Counted from the first letter of the stretch, positions 21,792 to 35,527 are shown. The stretch: DNA of 38,945 nt from Haplosporangium gracile (GCA_015499985.1 JAAAUF010000335.1:1-38945), one strand, 5' to 3'. The notes: generated by a model not told the origin, from the sequence alone. Program-made: numbers and translations.

Positions 21792-24700
21792 ATGGAGTCC
21801 TCGATTGAACTCAACGGAGAGGCCTCCCCACCGCTTTTACCGGTGACAGACGGCGCTGCGTCCTGGACAACCTCTCAGGGCGACGACGGCGAGGGTGGTA
21901 TCGGCACATTGGATGATGACGCGGACATGCAGGACTCGGACCCTGACACAACCGACAACTATGATCCCGAACTAGGCGACGGACAAGATCTCGATGTAAA
22001 GAGCATACTCATTCATGATATCTTATCTACGCGTTTATAATATGGTCCGCTATGTATGTGCAGCTATGCAATTGAAAAAAAAAAAAAAAAAAAAATACGT
22101 GCGCACCCGCACTTCTCACACGCTCTCATTTGGATATCATTTTTTAGGATGAAGAAGACGACCTGGAGACAAAGGTACGCAGCGACCACTAACGGCGTAT
22201 CAATTCGATGGATATGATGTACAGTATCATGTATATCATTTTGGATCATGGATGTCAGCATGGATAACCGGTGTCTAATGCAACCTACTGCTGGCTCAAT
22301 TATATAGATGGACGAGCTATACCACCAACTTCAAGTTGAGACCAAAGCCAAGGTTCGTTTTTTGAATGGCTAGTCTTCTTTTCATACTCACTTGTTCATC
22401 GAAAGAGTTACACAGTTGGCACCTCGTTCACCTTTACCCACGTTTACACTCACATAGGAGTCTGCCGAAAGTCTGCTGGAAGTAAGTGGCTGCAGTTGAC
22501 AATATCAGGAGGTGATACAGGCCCAGGATGTCACCGAGTGCTGACGAGGTTGGCATGTTGTTTTTTATGTTAATTTATGTTAATTTTTTTTCTTTGATTA
22601 GGTTTACAGGAGTAAGGACGTGGGGAACACAGGGAATAACAAACTCAGGAACCAGGTTGAACAGGAACTACAGGCCACCATTGAACGATTAGCAGACCTT
22701 AATGCTCAGCTAGATTACTACAAACAGCGCGCCTTCGACCCCCCATCGTTTGGTAGGCGTCAAAAAGACCAATGCAAGCCGGTGCATTCGTTGAAGTGCA
22801 TTTTTTATTCAAGCAACGTGCTGAACTCACGTTTAACGACTATCACTTCTCTCTAACTAGGATATGTGCCTGAGCAGGTGCTCAAAGAATCCCAGCAATC
22901 GTTCCCAGTGTTGACAAGAAGGAGTCACTCCAACTCGTTCTCGACCAGTGACTACGCCGACAACGAAGACGGTATGAATGCTATTGTTACCGACGAATGG
23001 GATGTATGATTGCGAGTAGTCATCGGACAGGAGTAAGTCAACTCACCTTTCTATTTCCACTCTGTCTCTCACCTTATAGATCGGCAAAGTATACACTCTC
23101 AATTGGGCGACATTATCAGTTCACTACGGAGTCTTTTGGATTTACCTTCAGTTCGACTCGAAAATCTATCCAACCTTGTCAATATCTTGAAACAAAACTT
23201 GCACATTCATCCCGGATATCCCCTACAGGAGCTCGTCGGATGGTACGAAGACTGCGTGCTTGTATTGGTGAACACAGGCTGCCTTTGTAATTATTTCCGC
23301 CAAACACTCACGTTGAGCTTTCGATGCATTCCAGTCTTCGCTTTTGCTTAGCGAGTACTGTCAGGGAGATCCGTCTGAACGCATATCGGTGTCTTCGGCT
23401 GCTTTCAGGGGCAGGTCCGCTGGGTCCAATCTTGACTGTTCACAAAGTCGACATTTTTATCGTCAGGTATTTACTTTTCTCGTATCAGAACTGTACTACC
23501 CTTTCAAGAACTGGAGCCAACGTTGTACATGGCAAGCTAATCGATGTCTTTTCATTTTTAACCCCATAGGTCACTCATGGCAGATCACCGTCTGGAGTCA
23601 GAGAGGATCGAGGCGCTCAAGCTTGTGCGGTGTTTTGTAACGACAAAGGAGGGCATGCAGCACGTCTCGGACAGCGTATTACGTGCCGTTATTGCGGTGG
23701 CAGAGCAGACGGACGAAAAACTCAGGAATGCCTGTCTGGAGACACTGGGCGAGATGAGTATGAACCAGCGAATGCTATGCAATACGGATCTGGAAAATTA
23801 TTTATTGCAAACGGGTCGCGAGGACTTACCTTGGGCTGTTTCCTCTCCGGTGTTATATATCAATAGTTATGTCTGACCCTAAACCAGTAGCGCGCTGTGG
23901 CGGATTCAGAGCTATTCTGATGGCATTGACGGACAACCTCCAGGATCTATCGGACGCTTTGTTGAAAGTCTTCCTGTACATGTTGGAGAGTCCGGAGACA
24001 AGGGGCTACGTTCGTCAAGGACTTGACTCTGAGGTAATACACGGCTCGACACGCAGCGTCAAGAATTACAACTCGTTGTTTCGGCCTGGCAGGAGACAAT
24101 TTGTTCCGCCTAACGTTCCTCTCTCCTCACTACGTTCTTAGATGGTTATGGCGGTTTTCACGGACATTTACTCTCTTGGACCTGCGTATCTGGACCGAGT
24201 CAAGGCATCCAGTCGCATTGTCACATCCATGATCCGGTCTTGGGCTGGCTTGTTTGATCTCTGTGCCAACGACCGCCGCGCCATCCGATCGCTGATTCAG
24301 TCAATCAAACTGCCAATTCAAGAAAACAGAGTAGGTCGATCGGCATCATGGTTCGTGCGCTACAAAAAGTTTCATGTGCAGAGATGGTCGCATTATATTA
24401 ACATCACAAACTGTTTCTTGCTACATAGAAAATACTTCTGGACATGCTGTACGATATTTTTCGGATTCAGACTCCGAGATGGTTGAAGGATTTCCTTGAC
24501 GGGAAGAGTAGTAAGTTGGAAATCCTGGATTGTCCCTATATGTTAATTTCTACCATGCTGATATCGACATGCAACTAACCGCGATCTCTTGAAAAAGTTA
24601 AACCAACCCAGGAGGACCTTGAAAGCTACTGGGGAAACAACTTGCAGCCACTCGGACTAGTGGACCACCACCATAGTGTAGTTCTCACTGTTTTCATTGA

Positions 24701-27700
24701 TGCTGGGCTGATCGAGGTATGTCTTGTCACCATCTAACTTCTCCGGCACTCTCGCCTCTTGGGGTGCTACGATTCCAGTTGCAAACGTCGATGTCTATCT
24801 AACGTATGCTTCAAATACTACGTTTCAACTAGACCTTAATATCACTGGTTGTGGACGATACGCTTGCGAAGACGACACATGCGGATTCCAGGAAAGTCTT
24901 GAGGAAAGCAACTTTTTTGATACCTGAGCTCATGCAGCTTGCCCATAAAGTGCTACCCCCACACAAGAGCACGTATCTCCAGACGTTACCGTCGTTATTC
25001 AAGGTCGCCTCCAACTTTGAGGACCAAGTTCTTCGCCATGTTGCCACCAACGCTTTCCGATTCATTGATACTCTCTGTAGGACTACTTTTAGTTCTACCC
25101 CTGAAAGGTGAGTGTGCCAGGACATTTCGTTGCGGCGAAAGCACAGCGTGATCATCTCGGCTCAGCACGTAACCAATCAATGTCATCTTTTTCATTTGCG
25201 TTTAGTCTGGATGATGGTCGTGGGCAGAGGAACGTGGATCGGATAAAGCAAAGGATCAACACCCAGATGGACGAAGCCAACTTCAGGACGCTTCTAAACG
25301 ACACGCAGGTAAATGCTTTGTTGTATGGGGGTGCTGCTTGTGATGGAAAACACGACTGTGGTTGCTTTATCAATTAAAAATGATCTGTCGTTGACGAATG
25401 CAATGAAAATCTTCTAGGTTCTTGCTACCAAGGATGTCTCCAAGTGGCGATGGGATATGATTCTGGAGATTATTCAGGGACCAATGGTCAGTCCACGGAG
25501 ATTGGACGAAGCGATCAGAGGCACAAAGTTCACGAAACGACTGCTCGCCTTTTATAGGCCACTCAACCATCGATACTCCAGTCAGCCAGCCCACGATGTA
25601 TGTATACGTTGATGATTCATGAACGCCATATCATGCTCCCTCGCTAATAACACCTTCGTACAGTATAACCATAAATACACGAAAATAGGATGTGCGCTCT
25701 TTGATACCCTTGCCAACTCGGCAGAAGGAGCCAAGTACCTGGCTCAGAATAAGATCTTGCGGCTCATTGCTGATGGTCTCGCTCAATTGGACCCTGTAAG
25801 AATTTGCTCCGCGCCTGCGCCTACTTTGCGATCGTAACCATTATATATAATTTAACCAACCTGTTCATTTTCTCATTATATCTAGATGCAAGGCCATCCT
25901 GGATCAGACCCTATTTTTTCAAAAGAGAAAATGGAGACGACCATGACCTCTGGGTACTTTGAGATGCTAGGCACTCTTTGCAGGACACGAAGTGGATGCA
26001 GGTATGCCAATAGCTTGTTCACTCGTGTTTTACAGTTGCTACGGTAGACTTGTGATAGAATCTGACCTTCCCGAGTGTTGTTTGTTATCTCATGGTGCCG
26101 TAGGTTGCTGGAAAAATTCAAAATATTCAACCTATACTACCGGCTCTCTGAGTTGAGGAGTCGCGACGACGTCGTCAAGAAGATCATAACTTCCACGGAT
26201 TACAGCATGTAAGAATCTGTGATCGATGCCTAGTAGCACTTCAGGGATGGGTCTTTGTTTTCCTTGAACGTGAACACTGACGGAGCGCACATTTCAATGA
26301 TGTAGGGATGGTCATCCGCGCGTTATTCTCTCCAAGGTCATGACCTCGGGCTACAAGCACATTCGTCTCTTTGCAACACAGCATCTTGGAACAGTATTGA
26401 AGAATGACCGCGGAGAATCAAGCGACTGGGGTATCCGGCTCCTGTACACCCAGGTAACAAGGCGTTTTAGGATTGCCTCCGCCTATTGCTTAAAGTTTGA
26501 TGTGGTTGTGACAACGTCATTTTCTCACATTTCGCCCTTTTGTGCTCTACTCAAATAGCTCTGTGACCCTTCGGCAGATGTCTCCCACATGGCTGTTCGA
26601 GCTCTTGACGATGCTTGCTCCCATTACAAGAACCTAGATTTGCTTATTCGACTGCGGCCAAATCTGGATCACTTGGGAGAAGCAGGAAGCCCTCTATTGC
26701 TACGATTCCTTTCGACATCCAAGGGCTTTCAACATCTTCATGATATTTCATATATCGAAGGAGAGATGGACGAGTGGTTCATGGTACGCAACAACAGCAT
26801 CGGTCATTATATAATTGTGAACTCTACTGTTTTTACACGCTAACCGCATATCCGCCGTTTCTTGGACTGATAGTTTGCCAACAGGCAGTATATGATTCAC
26901 ACAGAAGTGAAGCTGGCAAAGGCAATGGAGCTTCAGCGCTACAACCCGTTCTCTGAGGATGGAAAGTTTGAGAACGAAGCAGAGATTCAGCTAGCGTGCG
27001 TATCGACCATTGTCTCTGGCTCCGACTTTTCTATGCTCATCATTTCACCGCGCATTATCGTTTGTAACTAAACTTATTTGTTCTATTAATTCCATAGTCG
27101 GGCGAAGCAGGTGCTAGGATCGCACTTTTATGGCGAACTGACAAAAACAGAGGAAGGATGCCAGCTGCTGCGTGCAAAAGGGCACTTCTCCGACTATGCT
27201 CGCTATATCCGGGAACACTGCGCCGAATGCAAAGATCCAAATATCATCGGCGAACTTAAGTCGATCCTCTGGGCAGTGGTATGTTGTCGCCTTTCCTTGC
27301 CGTTTTTTTGGATTAGTTCTATCATGCAGATCAGCGGCTAAATAACACATTTTATCACCTTCACAACTGCTAGGGCAACATTGGGTCCACACCAGGAGGC
27401 CTGCCGTTCTTGGAAGACGAGGACCTTATCAAGTACATTGTAGGCATGGCCGAGCGATCGAAAATCCTTTCCATCAAAGGGTAAGTGCATACATTCAAAA
27501 TGTACTTGCTTCTGCTCATATCGTCAAAGTTAAACTAATTTACATTCCCATTATTATACAGCACATGTTTCTACGTACTGGGCTTACTGTGCAAGACTCC
27601 GCAAGGTGTTGAGATACTAGAAGACTATGGCTGGCAAGGCATCTTGCACTTGGACCGCACCCCCCGAGGTCTATGCTTGCCCAAGGATCTAGGCCGGTTT

Positions 27701-30372
27701 TTGGAGGTACTTGACAATGCTATCACTTTGATGATCTGACTGCTTCATTTAATAACGCCTGCTACGCTAGTATGATACTCTTTACTAACTTTCACGATGT
27801 TTTCCTGTCTACTGATTGGCTCATTAAGATGCCGCGGTGGGCAATGTTCAAGGAAAATATACCCAAGCTGGTGTTGCCGTTGACGACAGAAGGGAATGCT
27901 GTGGAGAAAGAGATTCTGCGGGCAACAGGAGAACTCGGCAACCATATCCTCACCAACGGTGCATCCAAAAACCTGGCTAAAATCAAAGCGGAGCATCCAA
28001 ATGCCTTTGCCAGTCTTGCTTTGTACACCAGCGTCCTCGACATGTTGGCGCACTACCATTTCAGGTTACCAGTTCGCCGATTTATCCTGGGGCTCTTTGA
28101 CATCAAGTTTGAGGGCACGCAGTGGGATCGTTTGGAAGGATCTGGAGAGTATTTCACAGAGACAAAGACAAAAACTGGAACTCCATCGGGAGCCTCCTCG
28201 ACGGTATTCACCTTTGGCAAGCGGAGCGCGAGTACAAGCGCTGTATCTGGTACGATGGCCCCATATGGACTGCCTTCAGGATCACACTACTCATCAGAAG
28301 CGAGGTCGGCTGCGGCGGTCAATCGACGCGTCATGACCACGCCCTTGCTCTCCTACAGGAACTCGGAGAGTGGCTCCTCGCAGATCTACCAACGCCTAGA
28401 TGATTTGCCTATTGGAATGCAGTCGTCGCCGCCACCAGCCAACGACACGGGGTTGTTCAGAGGAACTCTGGCCGAACGAAAGCTCAGACAGCCGCCGCTG
28501 CCCATCAGTACCTCAGCATTACTCTCAAGTCCTGGTCGAGTGGGCGCTTACCAGAGCGGGGTGACATCACCCATTTCGGTCGACTCACCCATCGCGCAGG
28601 AGCAACAACGGGATGTACCAGCTGCTGTATCTAGCCCATGTGCTAAAGCACCCGATACCCCCGAACCTCCTCAGGAAACAGATCGTACGATGGCGTCGGT
28701 ATCTAAGGCGCTTTTGCGTCTGGATACTTCTCTCTCAGCAGCAACGGCAGATCGGACAGATTCACAGGAGCTATCGCCCGAGTTGGCACTCTTGTCAGTC
28801 ACGACCGATTCTCCCCGGACGCCGTTGGAGGCTTCGATACCACCAGTTCATGTCGAAACTCACACAAACGGCGGACCACTGTCGGGAGGATTGGAGCAGC
28901 CGTCGCCAGTCGTTGCTCTTGGCTCGCCCATGTACACGCCATCGCTCCCTCCACCTCCTCCACCCCGCCCGCCACCTCACGCCTACGAGATTCTTTATAC
29001 CAACAAACCTTACCACAAGAATTTTGCCAAGGAAGCAGGACTTGCACCATTGCCACCCAGGGTTAAGACCATGATGTTTGCTGCAGAGGAGGATGACAAG
29101 GAAGACAGGAAACGGTGGCCTGCTTTGGGCGGTTCGATAGAGGAGAATCCAGTACTACAGATATCGACTCCCCCACCCGCGAGCAGTCGACATGGAGCGA
29201 CCAAAGTTGTCATTGGATTCAACCCACCGCCTCCTCCTCCCAAGGCTCTGCCTAACTTTGCCAACTTTATGAGCTCCAGACCACGTCGACAGTATAATGC
29301 TGCTATTTTGGCCGCCCATTCCGCCAGCAATAACACCAGTACTCCTGCATCAACTAACCCACTAGTGACTTCTACCAACACCACCACCACCGCGACCGGG
29401 ACCACTGGGATGCATGCACCGTTGCCCGACTTTTCACACTTGCCGCAGACTCGGAGGAAGCGACCGCCTTTGGCTCCGCTCTTGGCAGGAAGGATTCAGG
29501 CTCCAGTGGCGATAAAATCGACCGTTAGCCGGTCGCGGTCGTCGACCTTGACAGGTATTCTAGAAGGCGTTCCTGACGAGACTACTGCGGACGATTTCAG
29601 GAAAGCCGATCAGCCTGCGAATCATGTTGCTCTTGGATCACCACTGATGCAGGACGGAGCCGAATGGTCGTCAGGTGAGCCTGTGCATACGCCGTCTTCT
29701 CCCTTGTTTGTCAAGAACCAAGCGCTTTCGAGGTCTAGAGCAGGTTCGATGACAGAGAACGGATACGGGTCTCATGGATCTGCAACGTCTATTCGTCACC
29801 AAGGGATGGGATCACTCGACCTGCGCCAGGAGAACGGATCTCGGTCTCTAGGGTTTCTTCCGGCCCCACCACCCCTGATCCCAATCACAGGGGCTCCCAA
29901 GCCTCGCCGACTCAGCGATGTTCAGGCAGCCAGCAGGATTGGTGGGATCACGTCCTCAGCAGGGTCGAAGAACGACGTGAGCAATTCACGCGTAACGATG
30001 GCGTCTGGAGGAGGAGGAGGTTCGAAATCTGCTCAAAGTAGTCCTCGACTTGGGAGTGTGCCCTTCTCAAGACCGCCTCCTGTCTTGGCGAACGTCGAGT
30101 CTTCCTTTCAGCGCATGTCTCCTCTAGCAAACATCCCGCCACCGATGCAAGCGATTGCTCCTAGTCCTTCTGCACTTGCTCATTCGCCATCCAATGGCAG
30201 TCCTCTTCCTCCTCCTCCTCCTCCTCCTCCTCCTCTTCCTCTTCCTCAGACAATGGCAACGATGACGACCAGCTCTTCAGAGACAAGGGAGGATTCACAG
30301 AACGACGATAGTGCTCCTGCTTCGGCAACCGCGATCCAAAAGACGGCGACCATTGGCCTTGGTCTCAGCTGA
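21792..30372 (+). CDS. RICTOR: Rictor/Tsc11/Ste20-type TORC2 subunit
   Basis: Twenty-six exons: 21792-21995, 22148-22174, 22308-22352, 22458-22481, 22602-22752, 22861-22971, 23080-23242, 23365-23466, 23570-23757, 23867-24033, 24142-24330, 24429-24510, 24598-24716, 24833-25107, 25206-25308, 25418-25597, 25664-25795, 25886-26001, 26104-26208, 26306-26453, 26559-26783, 26874-26995, 27098-27278, 27374-27480, 27562-27706, 27829-30372. They sum to 1984 aa with every phase consistent. Order: acidic N-terminus (1-100); short coiled coil (about 108-145); armadillo-like Rictor N-terminal repeats (about 190-500) with RSLMADHRLESERIEALKL and VARCGGFRAILMAL; middle domain with KWRWDMILEIIQGP and FTKRLLAFYRPLNHRYS (about 660-705); Rictor_V-like FYVLGLLCKTPQGVEILEDYG (about 1090-1110); then LPVRRFILGLFD. 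The last about 750 residues are low-complexity with poly-Pro runs near 1510, 1602 and 1930-1943. Rictor scaffolds TORC2, which activates AGC kinases at the plasma membrane. Acceptor choice for exons 8 and 26 is inferred from phase. Confidence 0.95.
22075..22095. repeat. Poly(A) tract in Rictor intron 1
   Basis: Twenty-one consecutive A on the + strand between a GTAAAG donor and the exon at 22148. It lies too far from the acceptor to disturb splicing. Confidence 0.95.
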
Positions 30373-30387
30373 GAACAACTAACAAAC

Positions 30388-30393
30388 AATAAA
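30388..30393 (+). terminator. Poly(A) signal AATAAA of the Rictor gene
   Basis: AATAAA 15 nt after the stop, within the 148 bp between the convergent Rictor and EFR3 stops. Confidence 0.6.
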
Positions 30394-30442
30394 CGAACAG
30401 CACACGAGTTTCAAAAAAAATGAGGAGCAAAGTGTGAGAAGG

Positions 30443-30448
30443 TTTATT
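30443..30448 (-). terminator. Poly(A) signal AATAAA of the EFR3 gene
   Basis: TTTATT on the + strand, about 73 nt past the EFR3 stop at 30521. The two convergent transcripts' ends therefore probably overlap or nearly so. Confidence 0.55.
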
Positions 30449-30520
30449 AACGTGAATGTAGAGGCGGTGATGGTAATAAGTGAGAGAGGAGAAGAGGCTG
30501 TCAGTGCCATAAAGAATACT

Positions 30521-33500
30521 CTAGTAAGGAGGGGTAACGAGAGAGTGGTGTTGGGTGCTGGGCACAGTGACTTGGATCTTGTTCAACAGGTCCGCGAGAT
30601 CAGGACGCGACGCTGCAAGATTAGAAGCAATCGATACACTGGAACCTGCAGCACCCAAAGACAATTTAGTCCGCGACGCGGGCGCGTGTGTTGAAAGAGC
30701 ATAGAAGGAATGCAAAGCCGGTGCACTGACTCTTCCATCTCCGCCCGTGATAGTGACAATAGCACCAGGCTCGTTCAAGGCATCAGTCGAAGCCACAGGC
30801 GTCGCAGCAAGAGCAGCCTTGAGGTTATCTACACCGATGGCCCTGTGCGAGAGAGCGCTCTCGCTCCGGTCATAGACTCCATTGACAAAGCTACCGTCGC
30901 GGGTCACCTGTGCGGAATCCTTGAGGCCGCCCTTGGAGATATCCTCAGCAACAGAATTCATATCAACAGAAGACGATGACGACAAGGGTGTGATCTTTGG
31001 CAACGCCCAATCTTCCATCAGTCGTGAAACACGAATCCTGCTGTCGATGCTACGGTCCACTCGATGGCCGGGCAGACCACGGCTTCCGTGTAGAGGAGGG
31101 GGGAACAATCCACTGCCGAATTCTTGGTTGGTAGACTGGAGGGTTGTCATGTTGGCCTGGTTCTCGGGGTTGAACGCAAGGCCAAACCGATCAGCGCCTG
31201 CTCGGAAGCGGTCCGAGACGGTAGTCAACAGAGTCACCAAATGGTCACGGGCAAGAGGATGTGTCAAGATGGGCGACAGAGGCTCTGAGGGTGTCTCCCA
31301 CTGATGTCCTGTTGTGCGCGTGAGCGACTCTTGGTTCTCATAGTAGATCGGGATCCACTGAGACTCACTTTCGCGAGAGCTTTGGATGTTGTCTAGGTAC
31401 TCCAATGGCTCCGTCATCCCGTAGGATCCGAGCGCCTTCTGGAAATAAATCACCATCACCGTTGCCAGGGCTCGTTTCCGCTCTACCAGGTGGGGTTCCA
31501 CGGGCTCACCCTCGAGAGGCTCTTGCAAACACCAATCCTGGAGCGAGAACAGCACAGGTACTACGCGCATGAACTCGTCATCTTGGAAGTGTGTAAATAA
31601 AGCCCGAAGGATGCCATAGATGGCCGCCATGTCTGTGGGTGTTGATGTAGGAAGGCGAGCATAGGTGTGCAAGGTCTGGTGGGTGGCAGCGCGGAAGTAG
31701 AGATCACCCGAGATGGCAGCGACGGGTGAGCCCAAACTGGAATTTTGACCATGGCTATCATCATCGGTCGCCAGGAAGGTGATGAGTGCCTGGGCATAGG
31801 CAGCACGCACGCCGACATTCTCGTCCAACAAGAGTCCAAGACAGGGCGTTAACAGTTCGGTGGAGATATCGGTCGCATGGAATCCTGCTTCCCGACGTCC
31901 GTGGTCCTTACTCATTTTGATCACTGCAGTTAAACACTTCAACAGAGCCTTGCGGTACTCGACTGAGGGGACACCATCGATTGATTCTGGCTGGGGAGTG
32001 GCGCCGATCTTGAATGAAAGTTTACCGACGATATGTGAAATGATATGAGGAACTTGGTTGGCGTAGTAAATATGTGTTGCCAGGCCACCTAAGATACTCA
32101 GCATAGGAATTAAAATTAGTTGTCAGCCGGCAATAATATCGCAACTTGCTTGATATAAATAGATAAAACAATGAACATACCGACACTCCTGACGAGTCCG
32201 TCTTGGATAAGGGTCTCGAGAACAAGCTGCTGACTGGATTCGCCCTCCTTGCTCAGGTTAGCTGATCTGGACAACGATTTGACGAGACCCGTCAAGAGAG
32301 AATTCAGCACCTCCAAAACAGGCATCCCGATAAGTTTCAATGGCGACACCAACACAGCTTCCAAAGTGGAAACAAGTGTCACCTTCTTTTGCAGCCTCAG
32401 TGTCCAATCGGGAGTTGTTTCGTCCACGTTCTCCTTAAGTGACAGAATCTCGTTAATGACCATGTACCGGAACTGGGCCAAGATGGCGTTTAAGATGGCT
32501 TTGATGATCCCGACACCAAAACTGGCAGGCCACCAGATGCTGTGCTCGTCCAGGTATTCAAATGTAGGTCGGAGGACAAGCTTGACATTGCCGCCATTGG
32601 GTGTTTTGAAAAGGGCATTCAGACACTGTAATGCTTCGGCGGTGACATCCTCGTCCGTGACCTCGCTTTCGGGGTGAAGGGTTCCGTGGATCGACGATGA
32701 TGGCCGAGGAGAAGCAGCGACAGTTTCTTTGCCCTCTTCCAGTGGCACCTGCAATCCATCCTTGGTGTCGATCAAGCTGTCGAGAATTGGAGGTAGAACC
32801 AGGCTCAACTGTGCTCTGGGGTCGCAAGCGTACAAAGCCGTCGAAGACACCACTCCCTTCAACGCCTTCAGTCCCTCCATCCTGTACCTATATAATCATA
32901 TTATTATTATTATTTTTTAAAAAAAAAAAAAAAAAAAGAGGAGTTCACTTGTGTTATTCGACAAACTACTTTGCCATTAACAATTGATCCAAGCATCAAA
33001 TCGGACTTACCGATTGGTATTTTCGCCTTGAAGAGTGGCAATAAAGGAGAAGCGGGCAACGACCCGGTCATAGAGAACCTTGAATTCGTGATCAACACCA
33101 AGAGTAGATCCATCGTGGGCCGAGCAAAAAGTAGAAAAGATAATCTGGCAGTGGCGAACAATGTCAAACTCGGAAATGTCGACGAGGAGGGTATCGAGGA
33201 TGACGACAATATTTTTGGAAAAGATGTTCAAGTGAGCTTTACTCGAGAGCAAAAGGCTTTTGATGATCTCGAGTGAACAATGCACATCGCTATAACACAA
33301 TGAATGAAGGAGAATGCGGAGCAAATTGTAATAAAATTACGAGAGAGTGTGTATGTTAGTTGTGTATTGAGCACTGAGAGAGAGGCTAAACACAATGGTA
33401 TGTAAAAGTCGTTCATTTGATTTCTTTCCCAGTTCCCCTTTTTTTTGGTCGAAAACTTTCTTTTGTGCTAGTCGTTAATAAAAATGATGGGTAAAAGGGC

Positions 33501-34472
33501 CCGGAAATTGTGATAAATTGGATGATGGCTGGTTATGAAATCCTCCAATCGATGATAGTTTGAGCGAAAAAGAAAAGGAATGTCGGAATGAATATTGGCG
33601 AACAGATCAAAAGAAAAAGGGCTCTTCGTTCTTTGTTGGCCCATTCTGTTCAGTATTTTTTTTTTTTTTTTGTAGTAACTGTTTGATTGTGGAGGGAGAG
33701 CGACAGAAAGAGGGAGAAGGGAGGGGCGAGCAAGAGGAAGTAGAGGAGAATCAAACTTGTGTGTCGAATAGTGTGAAATTGGTGCAGGGCTCTCGGGGCA
33801 CAAAGACAAAAACGAAGTTGGTATTCTGCTATATTATCAGCTGAACAGCACAAAGAAAGAAGAACTTTGTGTGTACGCGGGACGGAGCTTGGAAGCTAGC
33901 TCTGACCACACACAGTTAAACCGTACATGTACAGCCCCGCTCTCAAATGTCATTTTGTATCATTGTTTTCGAATGAATGAATGTGCATTAAGTGGCAATC
34001 ATGATTACAATGATAACAAAACGAAGATTCAAGATAATAGAGAAAGGGAGGAATAGCTTCAGCAATTGAACAATTGAACAATGGAAAGAAGAAAGACTTA
34101 CGAGAGGCGCTTTTTACGGTAATCGCGGACGACTCGGCGTTCGATAAAGTTGCCGACCTTGGAGAGCTTGGCGGGTTTGGCGGTTGCGTAGTAGACCAAG
34201 TACGACAGCTCGCTTGACTTGGGCCCCTTCTCGTCCGGACGGGTAGGGTAGCAGTTATTGATGAGCGAGGCGTGCTTGATGTACCTGGTGGGGATGAGGG
34301 AGGAGTGGGTCGCATTGGCATGAGCATGAGGGACAGGGGGGACAATAGGAGAAGAGGAAGTAAGAATGGTACCGTTAGGACCGTGGAGAGATGAGGCCGA
34401 GATGGAGGCAGCGCGCGATCTCGTCGAGGGTGGGGGAGGGGTAGAAGGAGCGACCGACGAAGCAGAAGTCAT
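30521..34472 (-). CDS. EFR3: EFR3 plasma-membrane scaffold of PI 4-kinase
   Basis: Four exons on the minus strand: 34472-34102, 33289-33011, 32887-32181, 32088-30521; 974 aa, phases consistent. EFR3 anchors the PI4-kinase IIIalpha/Stt4 complex (with Ypp1/TTC7) at the plasma membrane to make PI4P. Family landmarks: KHASLINNCYPTRP, SELSYLVYYATAKPAKLSKVG and FIERRVVRD in exon 1, then a HEAT/ARM-type helical array with EGLKALKGVV, EYLDEHSIWWPASFGVG and GLATHIYYANQVPHIISHIVGKL. A Ser/Pro-rich extension of about 65 residues precedes the conserved start, and a long low-complexity C-terminal part follows about aa 640. The Cys run that is palmitoylated in animal EFR3 is not at the N-terminus; Cys74 is the only one near. 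Intron 1 is 812 bp, far longer than others here, and carries poly-pyrimidine and repeat tracts. The ATG at 34472 is the first in frame. Confidence 0.93.
32919..32937. repeat. Poly(A) tract in EFR3 intron 2
   Basis: Nineteen A on the + strand next to an ATT repeat, i.e. T-rich on the coding strand, about 30 nt before the exon 3 acceptor at 32888. It may act as the polypyrimidine tract. Confidence 0.9.
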
Positions 34473-35527
34473 CTCGACGAATAGCGAGGATCAAAGAGAG
34501 GTGGAGAAGAGAGTGCTGAAGTGAAGAAAAGGAAGGGGGAGTGGGCGTATAGAAAGTATATATGATAGACGATGTAGAAGGAGCTTAAGGTGAAAGAAAA
34601 GAAGAGAAGAGAGAAAGGAAGTGAAGGAGGATGAAAAGCGGAGATGTTGTGCGCGGATATGATGATGAAGAAGAAGAAGGAAAAAAAGAGAGAGATGAAG
34701 AAAAGGAAGGGAAGGAAGGAAGACAAGAAGGGGGCGATGGCGACCAGAAGAGATGAGATTGAGAGGGTGTCAAAGGGGACGACTCAAGAGAGTGGAATTG
34801 AGCCCGGGTGGAGTGGATGGGCATTTGGGTTTGTATGATTATTGCACCAACTACAGTTGTGTCCAACGGACAACAACAAGGTTGTACTCCTGCAAGGGTA
34901 TAATGGGGCATAGTATGTTCACATCCACACACACTGTACGCATACGCCTCTTGTCATGCACATATGAAAAGAGACACATGCCCAGACTGCTCGCTCTTAT
35001 TCCCCCACAAGGACAACAAAGAGAGCTGCCGATAAACTGTTTTTGGCAAGTTTGCTGCTGTTGTTGTTGTTGTTGTTGATATGCAAACAAACACCTTCCC
35101 TTAAATTCATTTGCTATTTGCTGTTGGTCAATCTCCCTGTGGTTTGCTACCCGAGCTCAGCCCCATGGTCGTACTGACTCACTCGGTGATGGTCAAACAG
35201 AAAAGCAGAAAGAGACTAAAGAGTGGCTGTCCATGACAAGATACACCGTGAACAAGACGAACAGAGGGTCACAGCCGAACTGAGAACAACTGCAAGTATA
35301 AAAAAGGGGGGGAGGGGCATTACGCCCCGCTGGTGACATAGAGTTTAAAAAAAAAAAGGGGGGGAATGAATGGAAGGTGAATGTAGAAGTAGAACAAGAG
35401 TTTGTTGTTGTTGGTATGTTACCTGCAGCAGACCATGGCTGGGGATGGCTGAAGGAGTAATAAGTAGCCTGGTGGTATGGACGTGTAAGGTTGTAGTCAG
35501 TCTGAAAAATGAGGAGTGTGTTGTTGC

